Source: Torymus aiolomorphi
Taxonomy: Eukaryota > Arthropoda > Insecta > Hymenoptera > Torymidae
Reading direction: 5' to 3'
DNA length: 64,000 nucleotides
Assembly (NCBI GenBank): GCA_036365515.1
Contig: CM070877.1
Coordinates: 111,430,011-111,494,010, forward strand
In this document: in pieces, positions 36,203-47,276 of the stretch
How positions within the stretch are numbered: position 1 is the stretch's first letter
How the letters are laid out: each line of letters begins with the position of its first letter
Notes under the pieces: model-generated
The model's input: only the letters and a program-made list of their open reading frames with translations
Database searches by the model: none
Told to the model about the DNA's origin: nothing
Position numbers and translations under genes: made by a program

Positions 36203-36250
36203 TTAATAAAGCCTGAAGAGGTCAGGGAACTTCCTGACGAAACGTTGCAA
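36203..36250 (+). other. Hammerhead-ribozyme-like motif downstream of the Penelope-like ORF
   Basis: CTGAAGA (36,213-36,219), a six-base stem GTCAGG/CCTGAC (36,221-36,226 with 36,233-36,238, loop GAACTT) and GAAAC (36,239-36,243) occur in hammerhead order. Penelope-like elements are known to carry minimal hammerhead motifs. One extra G (36,220) lies between the core and helix II, and I find no convincing helix I, so it may be degenerate. Confidence 0.45.
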
Positions 36251-36293
36251 TCTAGTATTCAAGATTGTTTTCAAATTTATTTCTGGGAATTCT

Positions 36294-36945
36294 AGTCTTG
36301 CTTATTAATACATGTCTACGTAATTCCGTAATATGCGTGGACTTGGTATCCCCCGCCTACTTGGGTTTAAAAATTGTTTAAATAATGGTCTTGTTTACGT
36401 CGCACATCTACGTATCTCCGTTATATGATTGGAACTCGCGCCCCCCGGCTTCTTGGGTTTAAAAATTATTTAAATAATAGTCTTGCTTATCAATACATGT
36501 CTGCGTAATTCCCTAATATGCGTGGACTTGGTATCCCCCGCCTACTTGGGTTTAAAAATTGTTTAAATAATTGTCTTGCTTATTGTTGCGCTTCTACGTA
36601 ATTCCCTAATATGCGTGGATTCCGCATCCCCCGGCTACATGAGTTTAAAAATTATTTAAATAATCGTTTTGCTTATGTTTTCATGTCTACATAATTCCTT
36701 TATATGTGTGGACATCATATCTCCCGCCTACTTGTGTTTAAAAATTGTTTAAATAATTGTCTTGCTTATTGTTGCACGTCTACGTAATTCCCTAACATGC
36801 GTGGATCTGATATCTCCCGCCTATTTGGGTTGAAAAATTATTTAAATAATTATTTTGTTTTTTTTCATAGCTAAATGACTCCCTTACATGCGTAAACCTC
36901 ATATCCCCCGCCTACTTGGGTTTAAAAATTGTTTAAATAATTGTA
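36294..36945. repeat. ~93-bp tandem array, 7 units
   Basis: The unit contains GTCTACGTAATTCCCTAATA, TATCCCCCGCCTACTTGGG and TTTAAAAATTGTTTAAATAA. Its CCCCCG or CTCCCG box recurs near 36,348, 36,441, 36,532, 36,625, 36,719, 36,815 and 36,900. The array begins about 45 bp after the hammerhead-like motif of the Penelope-like element. Confidence 0.95.
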
Positions 36946-36997
36946 AAATTTGTAATTATCCATTGGCTGACACTATACATATTATTAGATATTTTAA

Positions 36998-37047
36998 GGG
37001 CCGCGGGCTCCAAATATCCCGAGCCGTCTTGGTGGCCCAGTCCGTCT
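36998..37047. repeat. hAT-like GC-rich terminus, copy 2 (inverted)
   Basis: GGGCCGCGGGCTCC..TATCCCGAGCC..GGTGGCCCAGTCCG is, as its reverse complement, similar to 35,159-35,214. The two may be the ends of one element into which the Penelope-like sequence and its array were inserted. Confidence 0.4.
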
Positions 37048-37648
37048 CTGTACACACGAGGATAAAATCACTTTCACGTACTAGTATCGAAATGTACTAT
37101 TCTCGCAGTTTCGCAACACATGCACCAGCGCCGCACTGTGAAATGATATATTCCTACAGTCCTATTTTCAGTGATGTAAAAAGCGCCTAAAAGTTAAGTT
37201 ACACAAGCGGCTTTATTTACGTAGGTCCAAAACAATAAAAATCTGTTTATTACTTGCTGTAGCCTAAAATTTCGTTCTACTCTTTATTGTAGATTATTGT
37301 ATTGGCGTAATCTTTCTTGTTTTACTCAATAGAATCTTATTGTTTTTACAGTACTTTATCATATTTTTTACTAAATATTTTTACTTATAATCTTGTTCCT
37401 TTAATAATAATTGTTAATAATAATCTTGTAATACTTTATTTCGTTGCTTTCGAATAAAAAGGTGTTAACTCAGAAGCTGGTGAAGAAGCCACTCCGAAAA
37501 AGTGCTATCTGGGAAGCAGCTAGAAAAGGTGCTAACTCAAAAGAAAAAATTTTTCGCTCAGATTTAAGTTGGCAGCAATGCCGAAATACTTATGATGCTT
37601 GATTTAAAAAATAAGTCATATTTCAACAAAAGTTATGAATTCATTTAT
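37048..37648. other. Unassigned AT-rich stretch
   Basis: No gene recognised. There are two short related phrases (AGGTGTTAACTCAGAAG and AGGTGCTAACTCAAAAG near 37,460-37,545) and otherwise nothing notable. Confidence 0.4.
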
Positions 37649-38855
37649 ATGTTATCGAGTACGCTAGTTACTAATTTACTGTTAAATATTCATATTTGTA
37701 TTGAAACGGGAGGCCTGGGGAAATCTTTTGTAATTCCGCGAACCGAACCCTAGAACACGGTGCCGTCGAGTGCTACTTCTACGACGAGCACTCGGGGTTG
37801 ATGTTCTCTGGATCCCTGTTTACAAATGTCGAGTCCACGATTGAACTCGACTTTTCCGTGTGCCGGAAAGGGTTAATACTCGCGCTAGCTAGACGCGAGG
37901 CGCGGCCACTCAGAATGATCGTCGTCTCGGTTCGACGATCCCGCGGAGGCGGCGGTATCCGGGAGAAGGTTAGGTGAAGGTTAATAAATAACGAGTGGTC
38001 TTGGTTACATTCAAAACTATAACAAGATCTATTCTCAGTTATACTATACAAAATACGCGTCGCGTTGCGTGTTGACAAGAAGGCGGGAGATCCGCCGCTC
38101 GGCGCGGGCGGATCGAGGTGATTGTTTTTCGCTGGGCCGGCGATCAAGACACCGGCCGCTCGCGGCTGCGAGCCGAAAATACAAATCAATCGCTGCGCGG
38201 AAAATAGGCGAAGAGTCTTACCGGGAGGGGAGTGCACTCCCCTCGTCGCTCGCTCACGAATCCGCTCCTGCGTCAGGCCTTATCCTCCGGTCGACTTCGG
38301 AGTGTTCAGGCCGAGTCCTAACGTCCAGCGTTCACCTACAGACGCTTCGGACCCCAGGAGTGGCTCGGATTGCTCACGTGCGCTGCTCTTCGTGGTCGGT
38401 ACGTGTACGGGCGCTGCTCTGCACCGGCGAGGACGCACGATACCGTTTTCTTCGCGGACGATCAAATTAACTCGCGTACGCGCGGTTTGACAGCCCGAGA
38501 GAATCTGATTCAAAAAGAATCGGGCGCGACTTAGCAACGGTCAAAGTCGCGCCTGCCCCGCGCGTAGCTAACGCGAATACATCGTCCGAGCGATGTCAAC
38601 ACACGCTCGAGATACACGAATTCGCGGGAACGAGAGCCTAACGGGTTCGATAGAATACGGAGGACCGAGATACTTATCTTCTCCGTATTTTATCTTGGAA
38701 CCTCGTTATAGTATAAAAATGATGTATTATACTATGACGCAATTCATATTTCTTTACATATAATTTTGACATTATAATTTGGATAAACTAAAATTCGAAT
38801 AAAACTGAATCACGCATTCAACTTTTTTTAATTATAGTCGTTTTTCTTCTCTATT
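37649..38855 (+). repeat. Outer inverted repeat, left arm (split by a 1-kb insertion)
   Basis: 37,649-37,697 and 38,711-38,855 together are the reverse complement of 50,565-50,770. Examples: ATGTTATCGAGTACG at the edge, TTTACTGTTAAATATTCATA, GATGTATTATACTATGACGC and TACATATAATTTTGACA. Without the 37,698-38,710 insertion the arm is about 195 bp and matches the right arm in length. Confidence 0.8.
37702..38710. mobile_element. 1,009-bp GC-rich insertion, possible solo LTR
   Basis: Present in the left outer arm and absent from the right one (near 50,716). It is flanked by GTAT on both sides (37,698-37,701; 38,711-38,714), consistent with a 4-bp target duplication. It begins TGAAACGGGAGG and ends CCTCGTTATA, so the 3' end is not the canonical CA of an LTR. 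It is markedly GC-richer than its surroundings and has several overlapping ORFs on both strands, none recognisable. A solo LTR is the simplest reading; a non-autonomous DNA element is the alternative. Confidence 0.6.
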
Positions 38856-39559
38856 ACAATATTGCAATTGAAAATTATTTCTGGAAAACCTATAATTGAT
38901 GAAATCATTCTGTATGATATTTATCATACAGGTTTGAAAGGTTTGAAAAGCTCTTTTTATCTTATACAATTAAACAATATTGTAATTGAAAAATATTTCT
39001 GGAAAATAAACTAGGGGGGCTATGCCCCCCGCCAACCTCCCCGCGCCCTACACACACCTGCTCCTCGTTTCACTCGTCGCCCACCCCCACCCTATGTAAA
39101 AACTTCATTTTTAGGCACGACCGCTTCTCGGGAGAGCCTTATAATTTCATCAGAGCGAAAATTGTTTGACTTCAAAAACTAATAATTTGATACAAGAAAA
39201 GTCTTTTCCAGTCAAAATGAGTGCGTTTTAAGCGTTTTCTGTGATGTATGTATGTCTGTACGCCCGTACGTACGCAAGTTCCACAATTATCTCAATGAAT
39301 TTTCAACCGATTTCGTCGGGATGGCGGGAAAATACTCCTCTAATTATACCTAAGTGCTGGTTCTCAATTAAGATAGATCGATGAAAAATTAAAAAAATGC
39401 GAGCACAAAGAAATATTTTAAAATATCGATTTTTAAGCTTAATGACTAGAAAAATTAATTTTAAGCTTATATCTACAGGTCTATCTGCTAAAACTAATTA
39501 AAATACACCTTTTTTCTGTTAGACACTTTTTTCTACGAGCAATATTTTTAAAAGGTCAA

Positions 39560-40500
39560 AAATGGACGATTTTCGGCTATAGCTTGACAGGATTTGATTT
39601 TACACAAAAATGTTGAATGTAAAAGTTGTAGATTATAATAAAACAAAACTTTTTCCCATTTAACATTTTCATGTAAAATCAACTCCTGATGAGTTACACT
39701 TATAAAAACGATTTAAACGCTAAAATATACATAAAATGGACGATTTTCGCCTATAACTTGACAGAATCTTTCTTCACACAAATTATAAATGTAAAAATTG
39801 TAGACTATAATAAAACAAAACGTTTTTCTGTTTAACATTTCATGTACAATCAATTCCTAATGAGATAATGCGATAAAATCAATTTTAAACGCCTAAATAT
39901 ACATAAAATCAACATGATGAAGTATTTTCGGCTATAGCGTCTCAGGATGTAACTTAACGGAAATATGGTAATGTAAAAATGTAAAAATTGTTAATTATAA
40001 TGTAAAACAAAACTTTTTTCCATTTAACATTTTCATGTACAATTATTTCTGAATCATCTAAATGTATAAACATGATTTTTTAAAGCATCAATACACTTAA
40101 TAGTCAAGTTTCGCTTATTATTTAACAGAATACGATTTGACACAAATATTAAATACAGTAGCTGTAAATAAGATCGAAAAAATCAATAAAACATTCGAAA
40201 GTTCATATAATTATAAACAAGGATTTGACTTTCAATAAAACTGTTAAATACAAAGGATATAGATAACATTTAAACAAAACTTATTCTCAATTGATATTTT
40301 TATGCACAGTCATATCTGGATCATGTAAACCTATAAACACGATTTTTAAGGCCTCAATACAACTAGTATAGTGAATTTTCGCTTATTATTTAACAGAATT
40401 CGATTTGACACGGAAATATTCGACACAATAGCTGTAAATAAGATCGGAAAAATCGGCATGACATTCCAAAGATAATATAATTACAAAAACATAATAATAA
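39560..40500. repeat. ~180-bp tandem repeats in the left foldback arm
   Basis: About five diverged units containing GATTTGA..TACACAAA, ATTTAACATTTTCATGTA and ATACATAAAATGGACGATTT, with starts near 39,590, 39,770, 39,950, 40,130 and 40,390. Tandem subrepeats inside long inverted arms are a known feature of foldback-type transposons. Confidence 0.75.
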
Positions 40501-40504
40501 GATA

Positions 40505-41060
40505 CAAAATTACATTTGATTACAATATTCAATGGGATCAACACATTGGAAGAATAATTGAAGAAACGAAAGATCTACTTTTCTTGTTTTACAGAAAAGG
40601 AAAATATTATGCAAACTAAAACGTTTTTGATACTATATTACACTCTTTTGAATAACATTAAAAATTATGTGACAATAGCTTAGGGTAGTTTATACATGAA
40701 TAGTCTAAGACCATTACAAAATTTACAAAAATAGAATCTTTAAAATTAAATAAAAAAAAAATACTTTTGTGATTGAAAAATACTCTAATATTGAATAATT
40801 ATTTTGCGATGAGTTCGTTTTCTATGATTATGAAAAATAAAAAGTATAAGATATCAGAGACTAATAATTAATATCAAAAATAAAATTATACAGATACCAA
40901 TAAAAAAAATAAAACAATAACTAACAAAAACTTCTACATAGAAGCTGTCAGAACTTATAATTCCTTGTGAAATGATTTAGAGAACTTAGTATGTAGTAGA
41001 ATTAACATTAGAAAAATGTATAAAAATTGGGTTAGTAAATATATATAATTATGTTATCTT
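40505..41060 (+). pseudogene. LINE RT C-terminal fragment
   Basis: YNIQWDQHIGRIIEETKDLL at 40,522, then TKTFLILYYTLLNNIKNYVT and YMNSLRPLQNLQK up to about 40,735, with AVRTYNSL..DLENL near 40,950, align to the C-terminal part of the LINE at 26,600-27,120 (YNMKWDKHIEYIINKTKYLL and following). Present in the left foldback arm only, so it entered after the palindrome formed. Many stops. Confidence 0.7.
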
Positions 41061-41379
41061 ACTGTTTTGATAACAAATTTGAGAAATTTGATATAAGATT
41101 ACACAGCTTAACCTGTTAACTATGTTCACAGGACCTAAGCGATTAAACTAAAAGAATCAAAATTGTCTAATATTATATAAGAACGTGTTAAAGTAATATT
41201 ACAAAAAAACTTGTGTAATGTATGTGCTATAGATTTTGTAATATGGTAAATTTCAATGTATAAAGAATGCAATGTATCTAGCTGACTCTGTCAGTCTTAG
41301 TGTGATAGAAAACTATTAAATGGGCAAGTATCACTGAGGAGTCTGCGAAATACATAATGATGTAATTTAATACAACAGA

Positions 41380-42480
41380 CACCCTGAGGTGAGTTCTTAC
41401 ACTCTGACCAAACTTAGAAATTAATCAGACGAGCTAATATTACCAGCGACAACTACCTACCCGTATCACATTTAACCACACATTTAACACATTTATCACA
41501 TTTAATCACACCCAGCACTTTTATGATATCCCCCAGTTCCTTATTACCTACACTTATCCCCTCACACTTTAGAGCACTAACACTCGAAGGTCACTGATAG
41601 AGCTGCAGAAGTAGCAAAATATGGCTGGACGGCTGGCACTATTCCACGGATGCCAGTCTGCTGAGAATCATCTAACTAAGAGCCATCCACTATATCAGTA
41701 ACTCCACCATCTGGGAGGAAAGTACTGACAGAGATCGCCAATTGCATCTCAATGTCAGGGACTGCCTCAGTCTATGAAGCACATTAATAACAGATCAGCC
41801 ACTACTCTAGAAGGCAAGTCAGAAGAGTTGGCACCTAAAAACCACATATGACTAGTAAATAGATGACACATTACCATAAAACATTACCATAAAAAAGAAA
41901 CGTCTGCAGAAATGGTTGTAGTTCACTCGCTGCACCAGCTATCTGTAACAACCAGAGGGGAAGGACTAGTGGAAACCTTCACTCGTTTCACTGCTGGAAA
42001 CAGCTCCAGCCTGGGAGTTGCTGAAGACACAAGCAGCAGATTCACTGTACACATAGTCATCCGAATAAAAGCTAAACATGGAAAGTTGAGCACCTAAGAA
42101 CCACATATAGCTAATAAATAGATGAGCCAGACAACATTTCCACACCCAAGAAATAGTCTGTAGCAGTGCTCGTTGTTTATACTCCTCCTGCTGCCAGATA
42201 CCTGCAACAAGAGAAAGTACTATCAGCTCACCCATCAGAGAGGTTAGGAACGAGAAAAGGTTTACTAATAAATCTGCTCTGGCTGTTGACACATTGCATT
42301 CCTGTCTCCGACAAATTATTACCAACCGGCGATTGGCGAACATGATGAAAGGGACGAAATTCACCAGGGCGGCATATTACAGCAGCCGCTGTCATCCCTG
42401 GGAACGCTGGGAGCTAGACGATGCGACTGTTGACATCACACACGTACCATGGACACACGCACGCACGTGCCACGCCGCAG
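41380..42480 (-). other. Shared GC-richer segment in the left arm, with a possible small intron
   Basis: Mirrors 44,150-45,330. On the minus strand it has GTAAAC, then a short stretch with CCTCTCTGATGGGTGAGCT, then TTTCTCTTGTTGCAG followed by GTATCTG. The right arm has GTAAGC and TTTTCTCTTGTTGCAG at the same places. Retention of a ~75-nt intron-like unit in both arms suggests a transcribed gene fragment carried by the element. The 132-aa ORF across it ignores the putative intron and has no recognisable domain. Confidence 0.45.
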
Positions 42481-43410
42481 TCCGCACTACTTACTATGGG
42501 GCTAGAGCAGTAGCAGAAAGCGCGCGCGATCCATTATACCTATTGGTATAAATATGTCAATATATATCTTAGGTATATACACAGGGAGCGCTCGCGGTCA
42601 AGAGGGTCGCATGCGTTTTTCCAATGTCGTGCAGCCTATAAGTCGCGGTAGCCATTACGGCTGCTGCAATAGTACTCATGCACGCAGCGCTATATGCCAG
42701 GCTGCCGTTGCCGAATGCATGAGTGTTGAGCTTTTTTCTTCTGTTTTTCTCCTTTTCGCGGTATTAGTGTATGTTTGCATGATGTGCCACGAGTATTTTT
42801 TCGTAATTGAGATTGTGAAGGTATATGCAGTTAGGAACACCCGCGAGAAACTATAAGAGTCCCCACCTTTCGTTAGAACTGTATGAAATTCAACTTTAAT
42901 GTTTTTTCATTAATCGAGAGCAATGAAACAATAGTTTTCCTCATATAATTCAACAGGATTTGACTATACACAAAAATTTCAAATACATAAGTTGGGGATA
43001 ACATTGAAAAAAACTTTTTTTCTATTTAACGTTTTCATAAATAAAAATAAAAAGAATTTTATAATTTCGATATAAATTATGAAAACAATGTTTTTTAATT
43101 TTAAATATACCTGCAATCATGATACTTATATTCAATATTTCTATGTACACTTTAATCATATCAATTAGTACATATTAAATATATATATCATAGACTATAT
43201 TTAAAAATTTATCTAAATATACTTATACATGCAGAATTAAAACGCAAACCTTCTACAAAATAGAAGAAATAAATGTGTAAAAGTAAATGGACAATTTTTA
43301 TTTAAACTTTACTGTAGATGTATTTATGTTTATTTTAATGATGAAAATGATAAATAATGTATTACAATTTTTGCAATAATGAAGTATAAGGTTCTTCTGA
43401 GTACTGCGGT

Positions 43411-43556
43411 CGTGCCTATTATGTAAAAACGAAGTTTTTACATAGGGAGGGGGCGGGCGACGAGCGAAGCGAGGAGCAGGTGTGTGTAGGGGCGAGGGGG
43501 ATGGCGTGCCGAAGGCACGCTGGGGGGCGCAGCCCCCCTAGTTACATAATAAGCAT
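43411..43556. repeat. GC-rich centre of the palindrome
   Basis: GGTCGTGCCTATTATGTAA at the left and TTACATAATAAGCATGACC at the right form a 19-bp inverted repeat around a block with GGCGACGAGCGAAGCGAGG and GGGGGGCGCAGCCCCCC. A closely related block in the other orientation lies at 39,011-39,112. Confidence 0.75.
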
Positions 43557-44149
43557 GACCGCAATACTCAGCAGAATCTTACAATTTTGCTATTGTAAAA
43601 TTTATAATACTTTATTTTCATAATTTTTATCATAATAAAAAAAATCTTTTTTTACAGCTCTAGCTCTGTAGGAATTGATTTTGCATGAAATCTTTTTGAA
43701 TAGTTTACAGAAAACTACTGTTTTAGGTGTGTTTAGTCATTAACTTGAGTGGGCGAAATGATAACTTCAACACTTCTGATTAATAAAAAAAATACAAAGG
43801 TACATTTTATACAGTTTTAACGAAAGGTAAACTCTAGCTAAGTAGCCGTTCACGCAACACGTTGAATGAATTAATGTTAACTACAGGGGAAAACAATGTT
43901 AGCAGGTATTCCTATAATTACATAATATGTATATATTATATACAAACTCAATTACGAAAAAAAAAACTGACGCCGCACACACATATACTAATACGGCGAA
44001 AATAAGAGAGAAGAAAGAAAAGGCTCAACACTATATAGCGTACTCGGCAACGGCAATCTGGATATCTACAGGCTCTTCTTTTCTGCCTTCGCGCCTTGAC
44101 TTTAGCGCCGGCCGCCGCGTGCATGAGCGGGCGCAGCCGTGACGGCTGC

Positions 44150-45330
44150 GTGCCTGCGTGCGCACTGCGCAGCGTGTTCTGTGTGATACTGCAGTGATAA
44201 ACAATCACATCGCTTGGCTCCCGGTGTCGCTCATTTCCCAGCGACGACAGCGGCTGCTGTAGGACGGCATCCTGGTGGATGTCGTCCCTCTCATTGTGTT
44301 CATCGGGTAGACGTGACTCGTCAGAGACAGCAAGGCAGTGGGATCGCTGATGCAAACAGATTTGGTAAGCTCTTTATCTCGTTTCTAACTTCTCTGATGG
44401 GTGGGCATACTTTTCTCTTGTTGCAGGTATCTGTAGCAGCGACAGGACTGACAGGAGCAAACTACGGGCATTGCTGCAGACTGTCTCTTGAGTATGGTAA
44501 TATTGTCTGCATGATCTATTTCTTTTTTATTTAATTAAAAATTCTAGGCCTTTTACAAGCTTTTATTATGGTTACATTTTAATGTTATATTATGAATGTT
44601 ATATTACAAAATAGTATTAGCATTAAATTAATTAGTATGCTCAAAATAATTATATGTCTCAATTTTACAATGTTGTTTTTCAATGGTTACAATGAATTAT
44701 ATTTGCAAATCACAAGATTTAAAAAAATTACACAAACATATACAAACGATTTATATACAAGATTCATATAGAAGATTTTCAATTTGTAATGAAAGTTGAA
44801 ATTTTAGTTTAATTAAGTTTTTATCAGTTTTTTCGTTGATGATTATATAATTCATATTGCCTATTCGTATGATCTATTTATTATCCAAATGTGGTTTTTA
44901 GGTGATCAACTCTTCCAGCTTGGTTCTCATCCACACTAGTGACTGTGTATATAGTTAATCTGCTGCTTGTGCCTTGGCCGAACCCAGGCTGAGACTGTCC
45001 CCGGCAGAGAAAGGAGTGAAGGTCTCCACCAGTCCTTCTGTTCCAGCAGATGGTGTAAGCTATTATTCTAAACAGAACAGACTGATGTTCTTGAAGTAGC
45101 GCCAACCTGGACCGGCCAGCCCTACTTTGTTGCCCCTGCAGTTCCTGCAGTTCATTTAAGAGTGTCAGTGCTTCAGAATGTGAGGGAATAAGTAATAAGG
45201 GAGTAGGGAACAATTTTAAAAGTGTAGTGTGTGTGTTTAGGTGCGCTACGGGTAGGTTTTTATTACTGGGTAGATTAGTCAGGTTATTTATAAGTTTAGG
45301 TAGGACATAAGAACTCGCCTCAGGGGGTTT
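44150..45330 (+). other. Shared GC-richer segment in the right arm, with a possible small intron
   Basis: Counterpart of 41,380-42,480. The candidate intron runs from GTAAGCTC at about 44,364 to TTGCAG near 44,428. A 110-aa minus ORF (45,213-44,881, containing LLNELQELQGQQSRAGRSRL) has a partial counterpart in the left arm but no known domain. Confidence 0.4.
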
Positions 45331-45394
45331 GTTATATTTTAATACTTTTTAATATTTACAAAAAGAAACTCTTGATTAACGTATGTGTATTTAA

Positions 45395-45690
45395 TATAGA
45401 TATTGTAACATGGCAAATTGTCATATACAAAGATTATAATGTATATACTAGCTGACTCTGTCAGTCTTACAGTGTGATAGAAAACAATTAGATTGGTAAG
45501 TCTCACTGGGTTGTCTGCGAAATACATAATGACACTAAAATACATCATTATGTATTTTGCAGACTACCCAGTGAGACTTGACTATCTATTGGTTTTCTAC
45601 GATACTGTGACACTGACAGTCAGCTAGTGCATTGCATTCTTTGTATACGTCAATTTGCCATGTTACAAAATCTATATTAAATATTCAGAA
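45395..45690. repeat. ~295-bp palindrome within the right foldback arm
   Basis: Left half 45,395-45,538 and right half 45,545-45,690 are inverse copies (AGCTGACTCTGTCAGTCTTA against CACTGACAGTCAGCT). The same ~140-bp sequence occurs once at 41,220-41,360 in the left arm, so the right arm gained an extra inverted copy. Confidence 0.75.
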
Positions 45691-45852
45691 CATAGATTAC
45701 AGAAGTTTTTTTTTAATATAATATTACTTTAATATGTATTTATTTAATATTACGTAATTTTGATTCTTTTTGTTCAACATCAATTGATATTTGATATCTT
45801 ATTATTATATTTTTATAATTACATTGGGTGTTGGAATTAATTCGTAGCTTTT

Positions 45853-45969
45853 GCTTCCTCCTAGAGGAAGCTTTGTGATAGTAATTTTTTGAGTTGTAAA
45901 AACATGTTATAATTGATATTCGAGGTGTTAGGAACCAAAATACATGATTTTTGAAAAATGTCTGTATGG

Positions 45970-46042
<73 letters not shown>

Positions 46043-47224
46043 TACGCCTGTATCTCAGCTTCTACTCGATCGATTTTAACCGGACAGGTCTCATTCTTTT
46101 TGTTTTTTTTGTGTGATGGCGGGTCAAAAATCCGTTTTTTGATTGGGCCGATTCGTTTTTGTTTTATTTCGAATTTTCGATTTTCTCAAAATTGTTTTCG
46201 GCTTTTTTTCAATGATGGAATCGAGATATTTAAATCTGATGGGTGGCATTCGAAAGAGCGTAAAAAAACCTATAATTTCCAAAACAAAAAAATTTCTCTA
46301 GCTATCCCGGTTCTCTTGTTATTGACAAAAACGTGTTTTTTTTAAAAAGCTTATAACTCCGAAACTAAATGGTCAATTTTTTTGAGAAAAATCACGATAA
46401 TGCAGAATATAAGTAGCTATAAGCTCTAAAAATTTGAATCCATGCTTTTGGTTAGTTTTTGAGAAAAAAATTGAAAAATGAAAAAAACGAGTTTTCTATG
46501 TCCAACGATTACGGAAGTAAAATTGACTTAATCGCTTTAAAATTCCTTGCAGAGGTAGATTTTGTATAGTTCTCAGTCGAGTTCTTTGAGTAAAATGATT
46601 GGTCTAGAAATTTCAGAGATATTTGAGATTAAAGTTTTTTAACCTTTTCTTCAAATCGTAATTTCTCGAGAACGGCTCTATGTATCTGGATCGAATGGGT
46701 AGCATTCGAAAGAGAATTAAAATATCTATATTTGGAAAAAAAATTTATGTCTAGCTATCACAGTTATTTTGTTATGAACAAAAACAAAAACGTGTTTTTT
46801 TTTAAAAAAGCTTATAACTCATTAATCCTATCTCCTATCTTCAAAAAATGATGGTTTAGTTATGATATCAATTTATTAGTGGTTTGGTTGGTGGGTGTAA
46901 CGGGTTGCTAGGTCACAAAAACAAAAGTGGTGCAGTTTCGATAAAATCACAGCACTCACCGCGCGCTTCGAGAATACTAGTGATGTTATATATGTATATA
47001 TGTATATATTATGTTAAACCTGGAACATTCTTGTCGGTTGATATAAATAAATAAATGAATGAATAAATTTGAAAATTAATACATTTTAATCTTCAAAATA
47101 AATTAAATTATAATTATGGCATAATTTGTTGCAAAAATTATAAATTTTGTTATTAAAAATTAATTAAAGGAATCACAAAATTAAGTTTGAGGAAGCAACG
47201 AGCCAATGAATTGGCAGCGGTTTT
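45853..47224 (+). mobile_element. HINE-X copy 5
   Basis: 1.37 kb, plus orientation, inserted just inside the left mariner TIR beside a T-run. The 5' palindrome is at 45,853, the TG tract at 45,970-46,040, and GCCAATGAATTGGCAGCGG at 47,202-47,220. It is the second case (with copy 3) where an element of known structure defines its borders. Confidence 0.85.
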
Positions 47225-47276
47225 TTTCAATGAAAAAATATTATTTATTTCATATGAAAATCAAAAAATACATTAA

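Noticed and set aside
36294..36945. The ~93-bp tandem array as a CRISPR-like array
   Set aside because: Units are contiguous and diverge throughout; there are no unique spacers, and the genome is eukaryotic.
38069..38537. Overlapping ORFs of 85-152 aa in the 1-kb GC-rich insertion
   Set aside because: GC-rich sequence lacks stops by composition; no motif, and the frames conflict on both strands.
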